A stretch of DNA of 64,000 nt from Luteibacter sp. UNC138MFCol5.1 (GCF_900110505.1 NZ_FODZ01000001.1:397856-461855); one strand, 5' to 3'. Counted from the stretch's first letter, positions 50,201 through 58,078 are shown. Translations and numbers: made by a program. The notes: a model not told the origin generated them from the sequence alone.

Positions 50201-50206
50201 CCGTAG
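44225..50206 (+). CDS. yfhM: Bacterial alpha-2-macroglobulin (YfhM-like)
   Basis: A 1993-residue envelope protein, longer than E. coli YfhM (about 1650). An N-terminal membrane region (about 1-85, with a clear span near 57-78) anchors it to the inner membrane. Large MG domains follow, with EFQPDRMKVSAKLS and TLAPGDEAEISVGVANNL as family segments. The thioester motif CTEQ (1495-1498) in PHYCTEQVISAAMPALV is present, so covalent trapping of proteases is possible. The C-terminus ends with an IAVERKP tail after a receptor-like domain. The gene is followed 48 bp later by pbpC, the conserved partner: the pair is thought to protect the periplasm and repair peptidoglycan after a breach. Confidence 0.93.
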   Translation: MDLLRFLALLPLRLVQALFRFLGWVLRPVFGNMAWSAPAWVPATGRVARTHPLKFAGSIAAVLALAAAGWFGWHWWQNRPRPVEPDRITFEAPAPAVTDYERVPADIHPLVVTFSASAARLEALGKPVTDGIAMEPKLQGQWTWDNDRVLRFAPASDWPVGRKIDVRFDKAKVFAPQALLADDHFTFDTAPFTARVVKGEFYQDPQDPTRKKTIVHLGFNYPVDAAQLEKRIGLELRNGNEKRGDALKYTVTYDEHRLNAFVHSQPLQLPRDDGSVALKLEEGVVSSRGGEGTEKALETAVRVPGLYSLKIDDVSATLVDNERFEPEQVVVMQFGGPVSDAELAKKLHVWALPLDDDKHYAMSSIGEADLRGFTALKPEVVPTENDWSETQSFRYHAQPGQRIYVRVDKGMTSFGGYVMPRPRSDLLTVPDYPRLLRFMADGSLLSLSGDRHISVVSRNLPGMRIEVGRVLPDQLQHLVSLNSGSYAKPEMYGFTPDHIVDRFVKKVAFPDEGPGKAHYEGFDLGQYLAAGKRGVFLLKLSGYDPKAEREARERKEKAAREAAAREAGADPDAAAAEAARSDDDIDFTPYDWPRDERLVVITDLGVIAKKSLDGSQDIFVQSIRSGSPVAGASVAVIAKNGSTLLTQTTGGDGRAHFANLKGFTQEKAPAMYVVRQGEDLSFLPVSSYDRSLDFSRFDIGGEPNAHSQGQLSGYLFSDRGIYRPGDLFHIGMIVRANSWTRSVAGMPLIAEIVDPRGTTVRQQTVSMDGAGFAELEHTTSETSPTGNWTVNLYIAKDGKPYSQIGSTTVQVKEFQPDRMKVSAKLSSAVPEGWVKPAQLKAMVDVQNLFGTPAADRRVEGSLTLRPAFPSFPSYKDYHFYDIRRAKEGFEEKLADAKTDDKGHAEFALDLSRYADATYQLYFLAKAYEAEGGRSVAASTQGMVSSNDWLVGYKSIDNLDYVSRDAKRSVNLVAIDPSAKRMALAGLKQAIVETRYVSVLTKQDSGVFKYESKARETTISETPLSIPAAGVDVALPTDKPGNFALVVKNADGKEVNRVAWSVAGEGNVSRSLERNAELQLTPSKKDYAQGETVDIAIRAPYAGSGLITIERDRVYAHAWFHADSTSSVQHIAVPADFEGNGYINVQYVRDPSSDEIFMSPLSFGVVPFSVNMDARRDAIAVDSPSLVKPGDTVTFHVTSPVPTRAVVFAVDEGILQVARYKLGDPLQYFFRKRMLEVSTSQILDLIIPDFQKLMAMAAPGGDADGAIGRQLNPFRRKRDKPVAYWSGIVDVDGSRDLTYKVPDYFNGKLRVMAISVSPERIGTFEGATTVRGDFVLSPNVPTTLAPGDEAEISVGVANNLTGLGRKEVPVAVNLKVGPQLQIVGNASATLGLGEMREGVAIFRVRATDRLGSGNLTFTAGYGGKSAKQGVDLSVRPASPMRTDLAFGRVDAHGRADVTGLRDMHDEYARRDAAFSTVPLVLARGLAAYLVDFPHYCTEQVISAAMPALVLGQRPEFGDVKPARMSDGDTPPADPVAALFDTLRARQNGQGGFGLWTATPDTHAFATDYAVHYLVEAGDRGVAVPHDLLASADNALRQIAADDTDDSLPAMRQRAYAIYLLTRQGNVTTNDLASVQRRLQEVHAKVWKDDLAAAWLAASYQLLHQDRLAADLMSGPRKLLGRKPADEPYAYESYYDAPIRDATVLYLLSKHFSEQAKALPPETIENLVRPLGKGRYNTLSSGMIILALDAWAKEAGGDVAKLSIGAVAADGKVTPIGTPKGAIVDGRWTAGTQRLRMVDDADAQAWYAVSQTGFDRKPSTETRKDGIEITRSYTDAKGKAIDTVNTGDEIDVHLRIRSTRDGGIPDVAIVDLLPGGFEPVLDTSPPAQPQAGAAEDGSEASGDEGAEGEGDETPAWRSPIGTPESTWTPEYADVREDRVVVYGYASRDVQEFVYRIKATNAGRFVVPPVFAESLYDRGVQARAPGGGTIAVERKP

Positions 50207-50254
50207 CGAGGGGCGGGCCGCCCACGCCCCCGGGCACCGTTCATCGCCAGACTC

Positions 50255-52621
50255 ATGAAGCTCCTCTCGCGCCTCCGTCGCGTCAAATGGCACAACGCCC
50301 TCGTGGCGTTGTTGCTCTTCGCCGCCGTGCCGCTCGCCTTTCGCCTGTGGCCACACGAGCCGCTGCGCGCGTCGTTTCCGTCCTCGACGGCGGTCTACGA
50401 CGCGAACGGGCACCTGCTGCGCCTCACCCTCGCGAGCGACCAGCGTTACCGGCTGTGGGTGCCGCTGGAGGACATCTCGCCGGCGATGGTCGACGCCGTG
50501 CTGCTGCACGAGGATCGATGGTTCCGCTGGCATCCGGGCGTCAGCGCATGGGGCATCGCGCGCGGCGCGTGGATGACGTACGTTCGGCGCGCATCGCCGC
50601 AGGGCGGTTCCACCATCACGATGCAGCTCGCACGGCTGATGTGGCGACTCGACACGCGGAGCCCCGCAGGCAAGTTCACGCAGGCGCTGCGTGCGATCGG
50701 GCTCGAACTGCGCTATTCGAAGCACGACATCCTCGAGGCCTACCTCAACGCCGCGCCCTATGGTCGTAACGTCGAGGGTGTCGGCGCGGCGAGCCTCGCG
50801 TACTTCGGCAAGGCGCCGGCGCGGCTCAGCCTGCCGGAGGCGCTGACCCTCGCGGTGATTCCCCAGGAGCCGGCGCGCGGCCTGCCCGGCGACGCGAACG
50901 GCAACGCCGTCATCGACAGGGCGCTGAAGGCCGCGCGCGACCGGCTGTTCGTGCGCTGGATGTCGCGGCATCCCGAGGACGCCTCAGCGGCACCGCTGTT
51001 CGACCTGCCGTTGAGGCTTCGTCCGCTCTCGCGCCTGCCGTTCGAAGCGCCGCACTTCGTCGAGCAGGTGCTTGCCGCGCGCCGCCTCGACGGCGACGAC
51101 GACATGCGCGTCGTCACGACGCTGGACCTCGGGCTCCAGCGCAGCCTCGAACGACAGGTTCGGCAGTACGTCGAACGCGCGGGCGATCGCGGTATCCGCA
51201 ACGCGGCGGCGATCCTCGTGGACACGCGCGACATGGGCGTGAAGGCCATGGTGGGTTCCGCGGATTACTTCGACGCGGCGATCCAGGGCCAGGTGAATGG
51301 CACGCTGGCGAAACGCTCGCCCGGCTCGACGCTGAAACCCTTCATCTACGCGTTGGGGTTCGATCAGGGCATCCTCCATCCCGAGACGGTGCTACGCGAC
51401 GTGCCGAGCGCGTTCGGTCCGTATACGCCGGAGAACTTCGACGGCCATTTCCTCGGCCCCGTCACGGCGACGCAGGCGCTCGTCCGTAGTCGCAACATCC
51501 CCGCCGTACAGGTCGCCGCGCGGCTGGCTCATCCATCGCTCTACGATTTCCTTCGCGACGCCGGCATCTCGCGCATGGCGAGCGAGCAGCATTACGGGCT
51601 CGCCCTGGTGCTCGGCGGCGGCGAAGTCACGATGCAGGAGCTGGCCGGCCTCTACGCCATGCTGGCGAATCGGGGCGAACTCCGCCCGCTGCGTCTTCTC
51701 GCCTCGACGCCGAAGGCGGGCGCCACTCGCGTCCTTAGCGAGGAGGCGAGCTTCATGGTGATGGACATGCTGCGCCAGAATCCGCGGCCCGACGATGTCG
51801 TCGCGGCGCAGCCATCGCGGGTCCCCGTGTACTGGAAGACGGGAACCTCCTGGAGCTTCCGCGACGCGTGGACGGCGGGCAGCTTCGGGCCCTACGTCCT
51901 CGTCGTGTGGATCGGCAACTTCGACGGTGCGGGCAACCCGGCCTTCGTTGGCGTCGACGCCGCGGCACCCTTGTTCTTCCGTATCGCCGACGCCCTGCGG
52001 GCGGAACGGCCCGGGCTGGCGGAGCCGATCCGTCGCAATCCGCCCAACCTGCGTCGCGTGCCCATCTGCCTCGCCAGTGGCGACTTACCCAACGCCTGGT
52101 GTCCGCAGCTCGGCAGCACGTGGTTCATTCCCGGCAAGTCGCCCATCCGGGTCAGCAACGTGCACCGTCCCGTGGTGGTCGACACGACGACCGGCAAGCC
52201 CGCGTGCCCACCGTACGATCCGAATCACACGCGCACCGAGGTCTACGAGTACTGGCCGTCCGACCTGGCACGGTTGTTCGCGCAGGCCGGCATGCCGCGG
52301 CGCACGCCGCCCCCGCTTCCCGACTGCCAGGGCGGTGGTCAGCTCGCCGGCGAGCCGCCGAAGATCACCTCGCCCACGCGTGGCAGCAGCTACCAGATCC
52401 GCGCATCCCGCCTCGGCAGCGAGCGCATCGCGTTCACCGCGACGGTGGACGCCGCCGCCCACCGCATCTACTGGTTCGTCGACGACACCTATCTGGGCAG
52501 CGTCCCCAACGGGCAGGGGCTGATGTGGGCGCCCGAACGCACCGGGCGATTCCTGGTTCGCGTCGTCGACGATCAGGGCCGCACCGACGCGAGACCGCTG
52601 GTGATCGGACAGGCCGACTAG
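50255..52621 (+). CDS. pbpC: Penicillin-binding protein 1C
   Basis: A 788-residue bifunctional peptidoglycan synthase. One N-terminal membrane span (about 14-32) precedes the GT51 glycosyltransferase domain (about 60-220) with its Glu in LHEDRWFRWHPGVS and QGGSTITMQLARLMWR. The transpeptidase domain (about 290-570) has Ser358 and Lys361 (GSTLKPF), then KTGTSWSFRDAW with Lys528. The C-terminal BiPBP_C domain (about 690-788; ITSPTRGSSYQI and VDDTYLGSVPNGQ) is unique to PBP1C. It is co-transcribed with yfhM, as in E. coli. Confidence 0.95.
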   Translation: MKLLSRLRRVKWHNALVALLLFAAVPLAFRLWPHEPLRASFPSSTAVYDANGHLLRLTLASDQRYRLWVPLEDISPAMVDAVLLHEDRWFRWHPGVSAWGIARGAWMTYVRRASPQGGSTITMQLARLMWRLDTRSPAGKFTQALRAIGLELRYSKHDILEAYLNAAPYGRNVEGVGAASLAYFGKAPARLSLPEALTLAVIPQEPARGLPGDANGNAVIDRALKAARDRLFVRWMSRHPEDASAAPLFDLPLRLRPLSRLPFEAPHFVEQVLAARRLDGDDDMRVVTTLDLGLQRSLERQVRQYVERAGDRGIRNAAAILVDTRDMGVKAMVGSADYFDAAIQGQVNGTLAKRSPGSTLKPFIYALGFDQGILHPETVLRDVPSAFGPYTPENFDGHFLGPVTATQALVRSRNIPAVQVAARLAHPSLYDFLRDAGISRMASEQHYGLALVLGGGEVTMQELAGLYAMLANRGELRPLRLLASTPKAGATRVLSEEASFMVMDMLRQNPRPDDVVAAQPSRVPVYWKTGTSWSFRDAWTAGSFGPYVLVVWIGNFDGAGNPAFVGVDAAAPLFFRIADALRAERPGLAEPIRRNPPNLRRVPICLASGDLPNAWCPQLGSTWFIPGKSPIRVSNVHRPVVVDTTTGKPACPPYDPNHTRTEVYEYWPSDLARLFAQAGMPRRTPPPLPDCQGGGQLAGEPPKITSPTRGSSYQIRASRLGSERIAFTATVDAAAHRIYWFVDDTYLGSVPNGQGLMWAPERTGRFLVRVVDDQGRTDARPLVIGQAD

Positions 52622-52691
52622 GCCGAATCGACGCCAGGTGTAAGTCGTCGCTAAGACGGTGCGCCAATTCGGCAAAGACGCTGCCGCGACA

Positions 52692-52719
52692 TCAAGTTCG
52701 TTGCTGCCGGGGACGATAA
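52692..52719 (+). promoter_or_regulatory. Candidate FliA promoter for double-PAS chemoreceptor
   Basis: TCAAGTTC (52692-52699), a 12-base spacer and GACGATAA (52712-52719) resemble the sigma-28 consensus TAAAGTTT-N11-GCCGATAA with 6 and 7 of 8 matches. The spacer is one base longer than ideal, so the call is weaker than at 25211. It lies about 33 bp before the ATG. Confidence 0.5.
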
Positions 52720-52752
52720 GCGAGCTCCAGCCATACCCGCGGAGCACGACAC

Positions 52753-54072
52753 ATGGCCCTCGATCTCATCGCGCGACTCCGCGCGCTCCTTGGCCGGTCG
52801 GCCGGCATGCGCGGGAAGATGGACGCCCTCAACCGGACGCAGGCCGCGATCGAGTTCGCGCTCGACGGGACCATCCTCGATGTGAACGACAACTTCCTCG
52901 CCGCGGTGGGCTACGAGCGCGCGGAGATCGTCGGCCGGCACCATCGCATGTTCGTCGCACCGGAGGAGGTCGAGGCGCCCGAATATGCGGCCTTCTGGCA
53001 ACGGCTGGCGGCCGGCGAGCCGGATGTCGGTCTCTACCGTCGCCTGGGCGCCGATGGCAGGGAAGTCTGGATCCAGGCGAGCTACAACCCCGTGCTCGAT
53101 CGTGCGGGTCGCCCCATGCGTGTCGTGAAGTTCGCGACCGACGTGACGGAGCAGCGTCTGCGCGCCGCGGACATGGAAGGGAGGCTTGCCGCGATCGACA
53201 AGGCACAGGCCGTCATCAGCTTCTCGCTGGACGGCATCATCCTGGACGCGAACGACAACTTCCTGGCCACCATGGGCTACGCACGCGACGAGGTCGTCGG
53301 GCAGCACCACCGCATGTTCGTCGACGGCGCCGATCGCACGAGCACGGCGTACCTCGCCTTCTGGGAGAAGCTCGGCCGCGGCGAGTACGACGCCGGCCTC
53401 TACCGCCGCGTCGACCGCCGGGGCCGCGAAGTGTGGATCCAGGGAAGCTACAACCCGATTCTCGACATGGCGGGACGCCCCTTCAAGGTCGTCAAGTACG
53501 CCACAGACGTGACGGCGCAGACGCGCGCGACACGCACGCTCCACGCGTCGCTCGCGGAGCTTGCCGACACGGTGCCGGCGATCGCCGCGCAGGCGCGTGC
53601 CACCAACGCGCTGGCGAACGAGGCGAGCCGCTCGGCGGCGGATGGCGGCGCGATGGTCGAGGCGGTCATCTCCACCATGTCCGCCATTCAGGACGGCGCG
53701 CGCGACATCGCCGAGATCGTGTCGCTGATCGACTCCATCGCGTTCCAGACGAACATCCTGGCGCTCAACGCGGCGATCGAAGCCGCGCGTTCCGGCTCGC
53801 ACGGCAAGGGGTTCGCGGTCGTCGCGCAGGAGGTCCGCGTCCTGTCCCAGCGGAGCGCCGAGTCCGCCCGCGAGATTCGCGCCCTGATCGAGGGCACGCT
53901 CGACCGCGTGCGCGAAGGGAGCGAGCGCAGCGGCGAAGCCGGTGTCGCCATGCGCGACATCCTCACGTCGGTGGGCACGCTGTTGGAGCGCGTCTCCGAC
54001 GTGGCGCAGGCCACGAACCAGCAGGCCGGCGGCATCGACACCGTGCGCCGCGCCGTGGCGGAGCTCGCCTGA
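52753..54072 (+). CDS. Soluble chemoreceptor with two PAS domains
   Basis: A 439-residue methyl-accepting protein with no membrane span, so it works in the cytoplasm. Two PAS-PAC units are nearly alike: about 26-140 and 150-264, each with [30 protein letters not shown] and D.AGRP..VVK.ATDVT. The signalling hairpin follows (about 310-400; [34 protein letters not shown]). The doubled PAS arose by local duplication. A PAS sensor of this Aer-like type could bind FAD, haem or a small ligand. A FliA-like site precedes the gene. The signalling domain is short, so the receptor may lack full adaptation helices. Confidence 0.9.
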   Translation: MALDLIARLRALLGRSAGMRGKMDALNRTQAAIEFALDGTILDVNDNFLAAVGYERAEIVGRHHRMFVAPEEVEAPEYAAFWQRLAAGEPDVGLYRRLGADGREVWIQASYNPVLDRAGRPMRVVKFATDVTEQRLRAADMEGRLAAIDKAQAVISFSLDGIILDANDNFLATMGYARDEVVGQHHRMFVDGADRTSTAYLAFWEKLGRGEYDAGLYRRVDRRGREVWIQGSYNPILDMAGRPFKVVKYATDVTAQTRATRTLHASLAELADTVPAIAAQARATNALANEASRSAADGGAMVEAVISTMSAIQDGARDIAEIVSLIDSIAFQTNILALNAAIEAARSGSHGKGFAVVAQEVRVLSQRSAESAREIRALIEGTLDRVREGSERSGEAGVAMRDILTSVGTLLERVSDVAQATNQQAGGIDTVRRAVAELA

Positions 54073-54154
54073 GCCTGCTTTCGGATTGGCTGACGGGGCA
54101 ATGGTTCCCCGGCACGGGCCGGGTTACCGTCGGCACACGGCCAAGGAGACCCTC

Positions 54155-54580
54155 ATGAGCAGCACCGTCATTCCCTGTCTGCGCTATGCCGACGCCCCCT
54201 CCGCCATCGATTTCCTGTGCAAGGCGTTCGGTTTCCAGCGCCAGGCCGTCTACGAGAGCAGCGCGCACCCCGGCCTGATCGACCATGCGCAGCTGACCTA
54301 CGGCGACGGCATGATCATGCTCGGCTCCGTTCGCGACGACACCCCCTTCAGCCGTCACATGGTCCAGCCCGGCGATGTCGGTGGCCGCCAAACGCAGTGC
54401 GCCTGTGTCACCGTGGCCGACGTCCGCGCGCACTACGACGCCGCGAAGGCGGCCGGCGCCGAGATCGTCGACGACTACGAAGAAAAGGATTACGGCGGCG
54501 CGGGCTACTCGGCCCGCGATCCGGAGGGCTACCTCTGGTACTTCGGCAGCTACGACCCGTGGGCGCCAGCCGCCACGTAG
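54155..54580 (+). CDS. VOC-family glyoxalase-like protein
   Basis: A 141-residue protein of the glyoxalase/bleomycin-resistance fold. It begins MSSTVIPCLRYADAPSAIDFLCKAFGFQRQ, has HPGLIDHAQLTYGDGMIMLGS and ends with YSARDPEGYLWYFGSYDPW, the conserved DPEG turn and Trp-Phe-Gly-Ser-Tyr tail. AAGGAGACCCTC precedes the ATG. Function is unknown; members bind small molecules or do lyase/dioxygenase chemistry. It is convergent with the HTH-GAF regulator, with 3 bp between the stops. Confidence 0.87.
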   Translation: MSSTVIPCLRYADAPSAIDFLCKAFGFQRQAVYESSAHPGLIDHAQLTYGDGMIMLGSVRDDTPFSRHMVQPGDVGGRQTQCACVTVADVRAHYDAAKAAGAEIVDDYEEKDYGGAGYSARDPEGYLWYFGSYDPWAPAAT

Positions 54581-54583
54581 CCT

Positions 54584-55327
54584 TCAGCGCCGGCCGCGCT
54601 CCGCCATGTGCAGACGAATGGCATCTTCGCCGATCTCCGCGAGCGCGCGCAGGCACTCCTGCTGGATCGCGTCGAGCCGCCGGGGCGCCGTGTCGAACAC
54701 GCACAGCGTGCCGATGACGAACCCATCGGGGGAGTGGAGGGGACACCCCGCGTAGAAACGGATGTGGGGCTCGCCCCGCACCAGCGGGTTGTCGCGGAAC
54801 CGGGCGTCGCCGCGTGCATCCTCGACCATGACCATGTCGTCGGCGAGCAGGACGTGGTTGCAGAACGCGAGATCGCGCGGCGTTTCGGTCGCCTCGACGC
54901 CATGGCGCGATTTGTACCACTGCCGGCGCGCGGTCAGGATCGCCACGACGGACGCCGAGGTGCCAGCCATGATCGCGGCGAGACGGGTGACGCGATCGAA
55001 CGCCGGATCGGGCTCGGTATCCAGCAGGCCGGTCCGGCCCACGGCACGCAACCTCGGTGTTTCGTCCGCCGGCACCGGGTACGCGGGGTCCTGGAGCGGG
55101 AGCAACTCTTCCGCGACGGCCGCCGCCGGGCGTGCCAACGCCGTGCGTTCCTCGAGCAGGCGCAACACGGCGGTTCGCCGCATCCGCCGATGCCCACCCG
55201 GCGTCTTCCACGATTCCACCGCGCCGCCCTCGATCCATTTCTGCGCCGTGCTAACGGAGATGCCAAGCAGCTCGGCCGCCTCACGGGTCGTCAGGGCAGG
55301 ATCGTGGTCGTCGGATGGGGTAGGCAT
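54584..55327 (-). CDS. HTH (MerR/excisionase-like)-GAF regulator
   Basis: A 247-residue protein fusing an N-terminal helix-turn-helix (about 10-60; LTTREAAELLGISVSTAQKWIEGGAVESWKTPGGHRRM) to a C-terminal GAF domain (about 90-245; VTRLAAIMAGTSASVVAILTARRQWYKS and FCNHVLLADDMVMVEDARGD). The HTH is of the HTH_17/excisionase type, with the wing motif TPGGHRR. The GAF resembles those sensing small molecules or redox state in Xanthomonadales and Pseudomonas. So a ligand or light/redox cue likely controls DNA binding. ATG 55327 is preferred over a GTG at 55336. It is divergent from the sugar porter over 348 bp. Confidence 0.82.
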   Translation of the reverse strand: MPTPSDDHDPALTTREAAELLGISVSTAQKWIEGGAVESWKTPGGHRRMRRTAVLRLLEERTALARPAAAVAEELLPLQDPAYPVPADETPRLRAVGRTGLLDTEPDPAFDRVTRLAAIMAGTSASVVAILTARRQWYKSRHGVEATETPRDLAFCNHVLLADDMVMVEDARGDARFRDNPLVRGEPHIRFYAGCPLHSPDGFVIGTLCVFDTAPRRLDAIQQECLRALAEIGEDAIRLHMAERGRR

Positions 55328-55675
55328 GGGGGGCACGTTCGAACGGTTTCCGTGGAAGTAAACAGACGGACGCTAACACAGCGCGACGTCCCGCCGGCTT
55401 GGCGAGACCTGCGCCTCGGGGCGCTCGACGACCGCACGCGTACCGCGCGGCGACAGACCGCGCCTGAATAGTCTTCGGGGTCGGATCACCCGTCGATCAT
55501 CGTTCCCGAGCATGCACCGGGACGGACGCGAACCCACGATAGCTTGCCGAAAACGCTTAAACCTCGGGCCCCGATTCCTCCGCCACGGGATCACCGCATG
55601 CCGACACCTCTCACACGGGCCGGATACATGCCGGGGCATCCAATGAAGGGATCGCATCGAGACAAGGATCCGCCT
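55328..55675. other. 348-bp divergent intergenic region
   Basis: It separates the HTH-GAF regulator from the sugar porter. The porter frame is open for the last 132 bp but lacks family sequence there. I see no strong palindrome or named site; GAAAACGCTTAAAC near 55550 only weakly resembles a LacI-type operator. Promoters for both genes must lie here. Confidence 0.5.
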
Positions 55676-57070
55676 GTGGACGCCGTCGTCACGCAGAAAG
55701 CCGCAACCGCCCATCCCAGGGCCGCCATCGTTACCACCTGTATCCTCGCCGCGCTCGCCGGCCTCATGTTCGGACTCGACATCGGCGTCATCTCGGGCGC
55801 TACGCAGTTCATCCAGTCCGACTTCCGGGTATCCGACCGGATGATCGAGTGGATCGTCAGTTCGATGATGGCAGGCGCCGCCGTCGGTGCGCTCGGCGCC
55901 GGCTGGATGTCGGCCGTCCTCGGGCGCAAGCGATCGCTGATCCTCGCCGGCCTTCTATTCATCGTGGGCTCGCTGTTCTGCGCCTTCGCACCGTCCGCTT
56001 CGATCCTGATCGTCGCGCGCTTCGTCCTGGGCCTCGCCATTGGCGTGGCGACCTTCACCGCGCCGCTCTACCTCGCCGAGGTGGCTCCCGAGAAGATCCG
56101 CGGGGCCATGATCTCGACGTACCAGCTCATGATCACCACCGGCATCCTGCTCGCCTTTCTGTCCGATACTGCCTTCAGCGCCAGCGGCAGCTGGCGCTGG
56201 ATGCTGGGCGTGATCGCGGCGCCGGGCGTGCTGTTCCTGCTCGGGCTGTTCTTCCTTCCCGACAGCCCGCGCTGGCTGATGATGCGCGGACGGCGCGACG
56301 ACGCGAAGGTGGTGCTCGCGAAGCTCCGCGGCGACGCGGCCGTGGTGGAAAAGGAGATGGCGGACATCGACGAGCAACTGAAGACCCCGCAGCACGGCTG
56401 GAGCATGTTCCGCGAGAACCGGAATTTCCGCCGCTCCGTCGGGCTTGGCGTCCTGCTCCAGGCGATGCAGCAATTCACCGGCATGAACGTGGTGATGTAC
56501 TACGCGCCGCGCATCTTCAAGGACATGGGGTACGACACCCATGCGCAGATGTGGTTCACGGCCGCGGTCGGCCTCACCAACGTGCTGGCGACCCTCATCG
56601 CCTTCGCCTTCGTCGACCGCCTCGGTCGCAAGCCGATCCTGTACGCGGGGTTCGCCATCATGGCGGTCGGCCTGGGCGTGGTCGGCACCATGATGGGTCT
56701 CGGCATTTCGTCGCGTGGCGAGCAGTTCTTCACCGTGGGCATGCTGCTGCTCTTCATCGTCGGCTTCGCGATGTCGGCCGGTCCGCTGATCTGGACGTTG
56801 TGCTCCGAGGTGCAGCCGTTGAAGGGGCGCGACTTCGGCATCGCCGTCTCGACGTTCACCAACTGGGTCACCAACATGATCGTCGGTGCCACGTTCCTCA
56901 CGCTGCTCAGCGGCATCGGTAACGCACCGACGTTCTGGCTGTACGCCGCGCTCAACGCGGTCTTCATCGCCATCACGTTCTGGCTCGTGCCCGAAACGAA
57001 GAATGTGACGCTGGAGCAGATCGAGCGAAACCTGATGAGCGGCAAGCCGTTGCGTCGCATCGGACAGTAG
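55676..57070 (+). CDS. galP: MFS sugar porter (GalP/AraE-like)
   Basis: A 464-residue inner-membrane sugar-proton symporter, the same length as E. coli GalP. The 12-span pattern carries the sugar-porter signatures LAGLMFGLDIGVISGATQFI, AGWMSAVLGRKRSL, PDSPRWLMMRGR, FVDRLGRKPIL and PETKNVTLEQIE. GTG 55676 is taken as the start because AAGGAT lies 6 bases upstream and it gives the usual short N-terminus; ATGs at 55598 and 55628 are alternatives. Substrate is probably a hexose or pentose. The divergent HTH-GAF gene may be its regulator; no sugar enzyme genes are next to it. Confidence 0.87.
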   Translation: MDAVVTQKAATAHPRAAIVTTCILAALAGLMFGLDIGVISGATQFIQSDFRVSDRMIEWIVSSMMAGAAVGALGAGWMSAVLGRKRSLILAGLLFIVGSLFCAFAPSASILIVARFVLGLAIGVATFTAPLYLAEVAPEKIRGAMISTYQLMITTGILLAFLSDTAFSASGSWRWMLGVIAAPGVLFLLGLFFLPDSPRWLMMRGRRDDAKVVLAKLRGDAAVVEKEMADIDEQLKTPQHGWSMFRENRNFRRSVGLGVLLQAMQQFTGMNVVMYYAPRIFKDMGYDTHAQMWFTAAVGLTNVLATLIAFAFVDRLGRKPILYAGFAIMAVGLGVVGTMMGLGISSRGEQFFTVGMLLLFIVGFAMSAGPLIWTLCSEVQPLKGRDFGIAVSTFTNWVTNMIVGATFLTLLSGIGNAPTFWLYAALNAVFIAITFWLVPETKNVTLEQIERNLMSGKPLRRIGQ

Positions 57071-57125
57071 TCGCCCACCTGCGATATCACGTCGCTAGCA
57101 GAAAATCATTTCCGCGTCCTGAGAA

Positions 57126-57157
57126 ACGGGGTCTCACTTCAAAAGTGCAGGCCCCGT
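57126..57157 (+). terminator. Hairpin downstream of sugar porter
   Basis: A two-part stem, ACGGGG with CCCCGT around CACTT with AAGTG, lies 56 bases past the porter stop. No T-run follows. It may end the porter transcript or belong to the leader of the pilin gene. The rest of 57071-57352 is markedly AT-richer than the window, and the pilin promoter must lie here. Confidence 0.45.
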
Positions 57158-57352
57158 CGCCGTTTCGGAAGAAAGTCAAAATTTTCTGAAAACTTCTATA
57201 TGGCGCGTAGGCCAAATCCGACAAACTTTTTTGGCGCTCGCGTTCGTCGAGCCTGGCTGGCGTGATGCGCGGGGAAGACCCCGTGTCTCCCCAAAGCCGA
57301 CATCGCCGGGAGGCGGTGTTGTTCACACATGAACGTATGAAAGGTTAATTGG

Positions 57353-57898
57353 ATGAACCTCAAAGTTATGACCTCCGCCCTGCTTCTCGCGGGCCTGGCA
57401 GCTCCGTCTGCCTTCGCATCGACCGGCACGATCAACTTCACCGGTTCGATCACCAACGTGACCTGCTCGGTCAACGGCGGTACCGAGAATGGTGGCCCGG
57501 ACTTCACCGTGGACATCGGCGCGGTCAGCGCCGGCGACTTCGCCAACGTGGGCGATGTCTCGGGCAGGATCGGCTTCCGCATCTACATCGGTAAGGACGG
57601 TGAGTCCGCCTGCGCGAACGACACCAAGGTATGGGCGACGTTCGAGAACGGCGCGACGGTCGATGCAGGCGGCGGCCTGAAAGTCACCGGCGGTGCCAGC
57701 GGCGTGCGCATTCGCCTGTTCGACAAGAACAACGATCCGATCGACATCCTCGGCAACAACCAGAACAACGGTGTGAAAGAGACGGTCGTCAACAACCAGG
57801 CCATCCTGGTCTACGGCGCCGGTTATGAGTCGACCGGCACGGTGGTCGCGGGCGGCGCGAACAGCTCGGTGGTCTACACGGTCCGCTACGAGAGCTAA
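57353..57898 (+). CDS. Major fimbrial pilin subunit (type 1 family)
   Basis: A 181-residue secreted pilin. The signal peptide (about 1-22, ending PSAFA) precedes a mature start STGTINFTGSITNVTCSVNGGT, the hallmark of FimA-type subunits with the first disulphide Cys. It ends VAGGANSSVVYTVRYES, the donor-strand C-terminus with Tyr. AAAGG lies about 8 bases upstream of the ATG. A 13-bp-stem hairpin follows the stop, then a chaperone remnant and an adhesin. Pilins require a chaperone and usher, neither of which is intact in this window. Confidence 0.87.
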   Translation: MNLKVMTSALLLAGLAAPSAFASTGTINFTGSITNVTCSVNGGTENGGPDFTVDIGAVSAGDFANVGDVSGRIGFRIYIGKDGESACANDTKVWATFENGATVDAGGGLKVTGGASGVRIRLFDKNNDPIDILGNNQNNGVKETVVNNQAILVYGAGYESTGTVVAGGANSSVVYTVRYES

Positions 57899-57908
57899 GC
57901 GAAGGGAA

Positions 57909-57937
57909 TCGATCGCCGGCCACTGGCCGGCGATCGA
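57909..57937 (+). terminator. Strong hairpin between pilin and downstream genes
   Basis: TCGATCGCCGGCC-ACT-GGCCGGCGATCGA, a perfect 13-bp stem with a 3-base loop, 10 bases past the pilin stop. No T-run follows. Such hairpins behind major pilins usually stabilise the pilin mRNA or attenuate read-through so that pilin is made in excess. Confidence 0.75.
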
Positions 57938-57967
57938 ACAGTCGAGATCTGAAGGAACGCCACGAAC

Positions 57968-58078
57968 ATGCAGGGAATCATCCGCAAAGTCATCGCGGCA
58001 GGTGCCATGTGCCTCCTCGGAACGACGCACGCCAGCGTCGTCATGAACGGTACGCGCTACGTGTACGGAGAGAGGTCG
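57968..58078 (+). pseudogene. N-terminal remnant of a PapD-type fimbrial chaperone
   Basis: The first 37 codons of a periplasmic chaperone. They encode a signal peptide (MQGIIRKVIAAGAMCLLGTTHA) followed by SVVMNGTRYVYGERS, the conserved first strand of PapD/FimC-type chaperones, where a GTR and Tyr are typical. A ribosome site (GAAGGA) lies about 10 bases upstream of the ATG. Instead of the next strand the frame passes directly into the adhesin gene at 58079. The remaining ~190 residues of the chaperone and a ~800-residue usher, which would normally follow, are absent. This looks like a deletion scar inside a pilin-chaperone-usher-adhesin operon. Confidence 0.75.

Noticed and set aside
55545..55562. 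LacI-type operator upstream of the sugar porter
   Set aside because: GAAAACGCTTAAAC has only a weak central match and no full palindrome.
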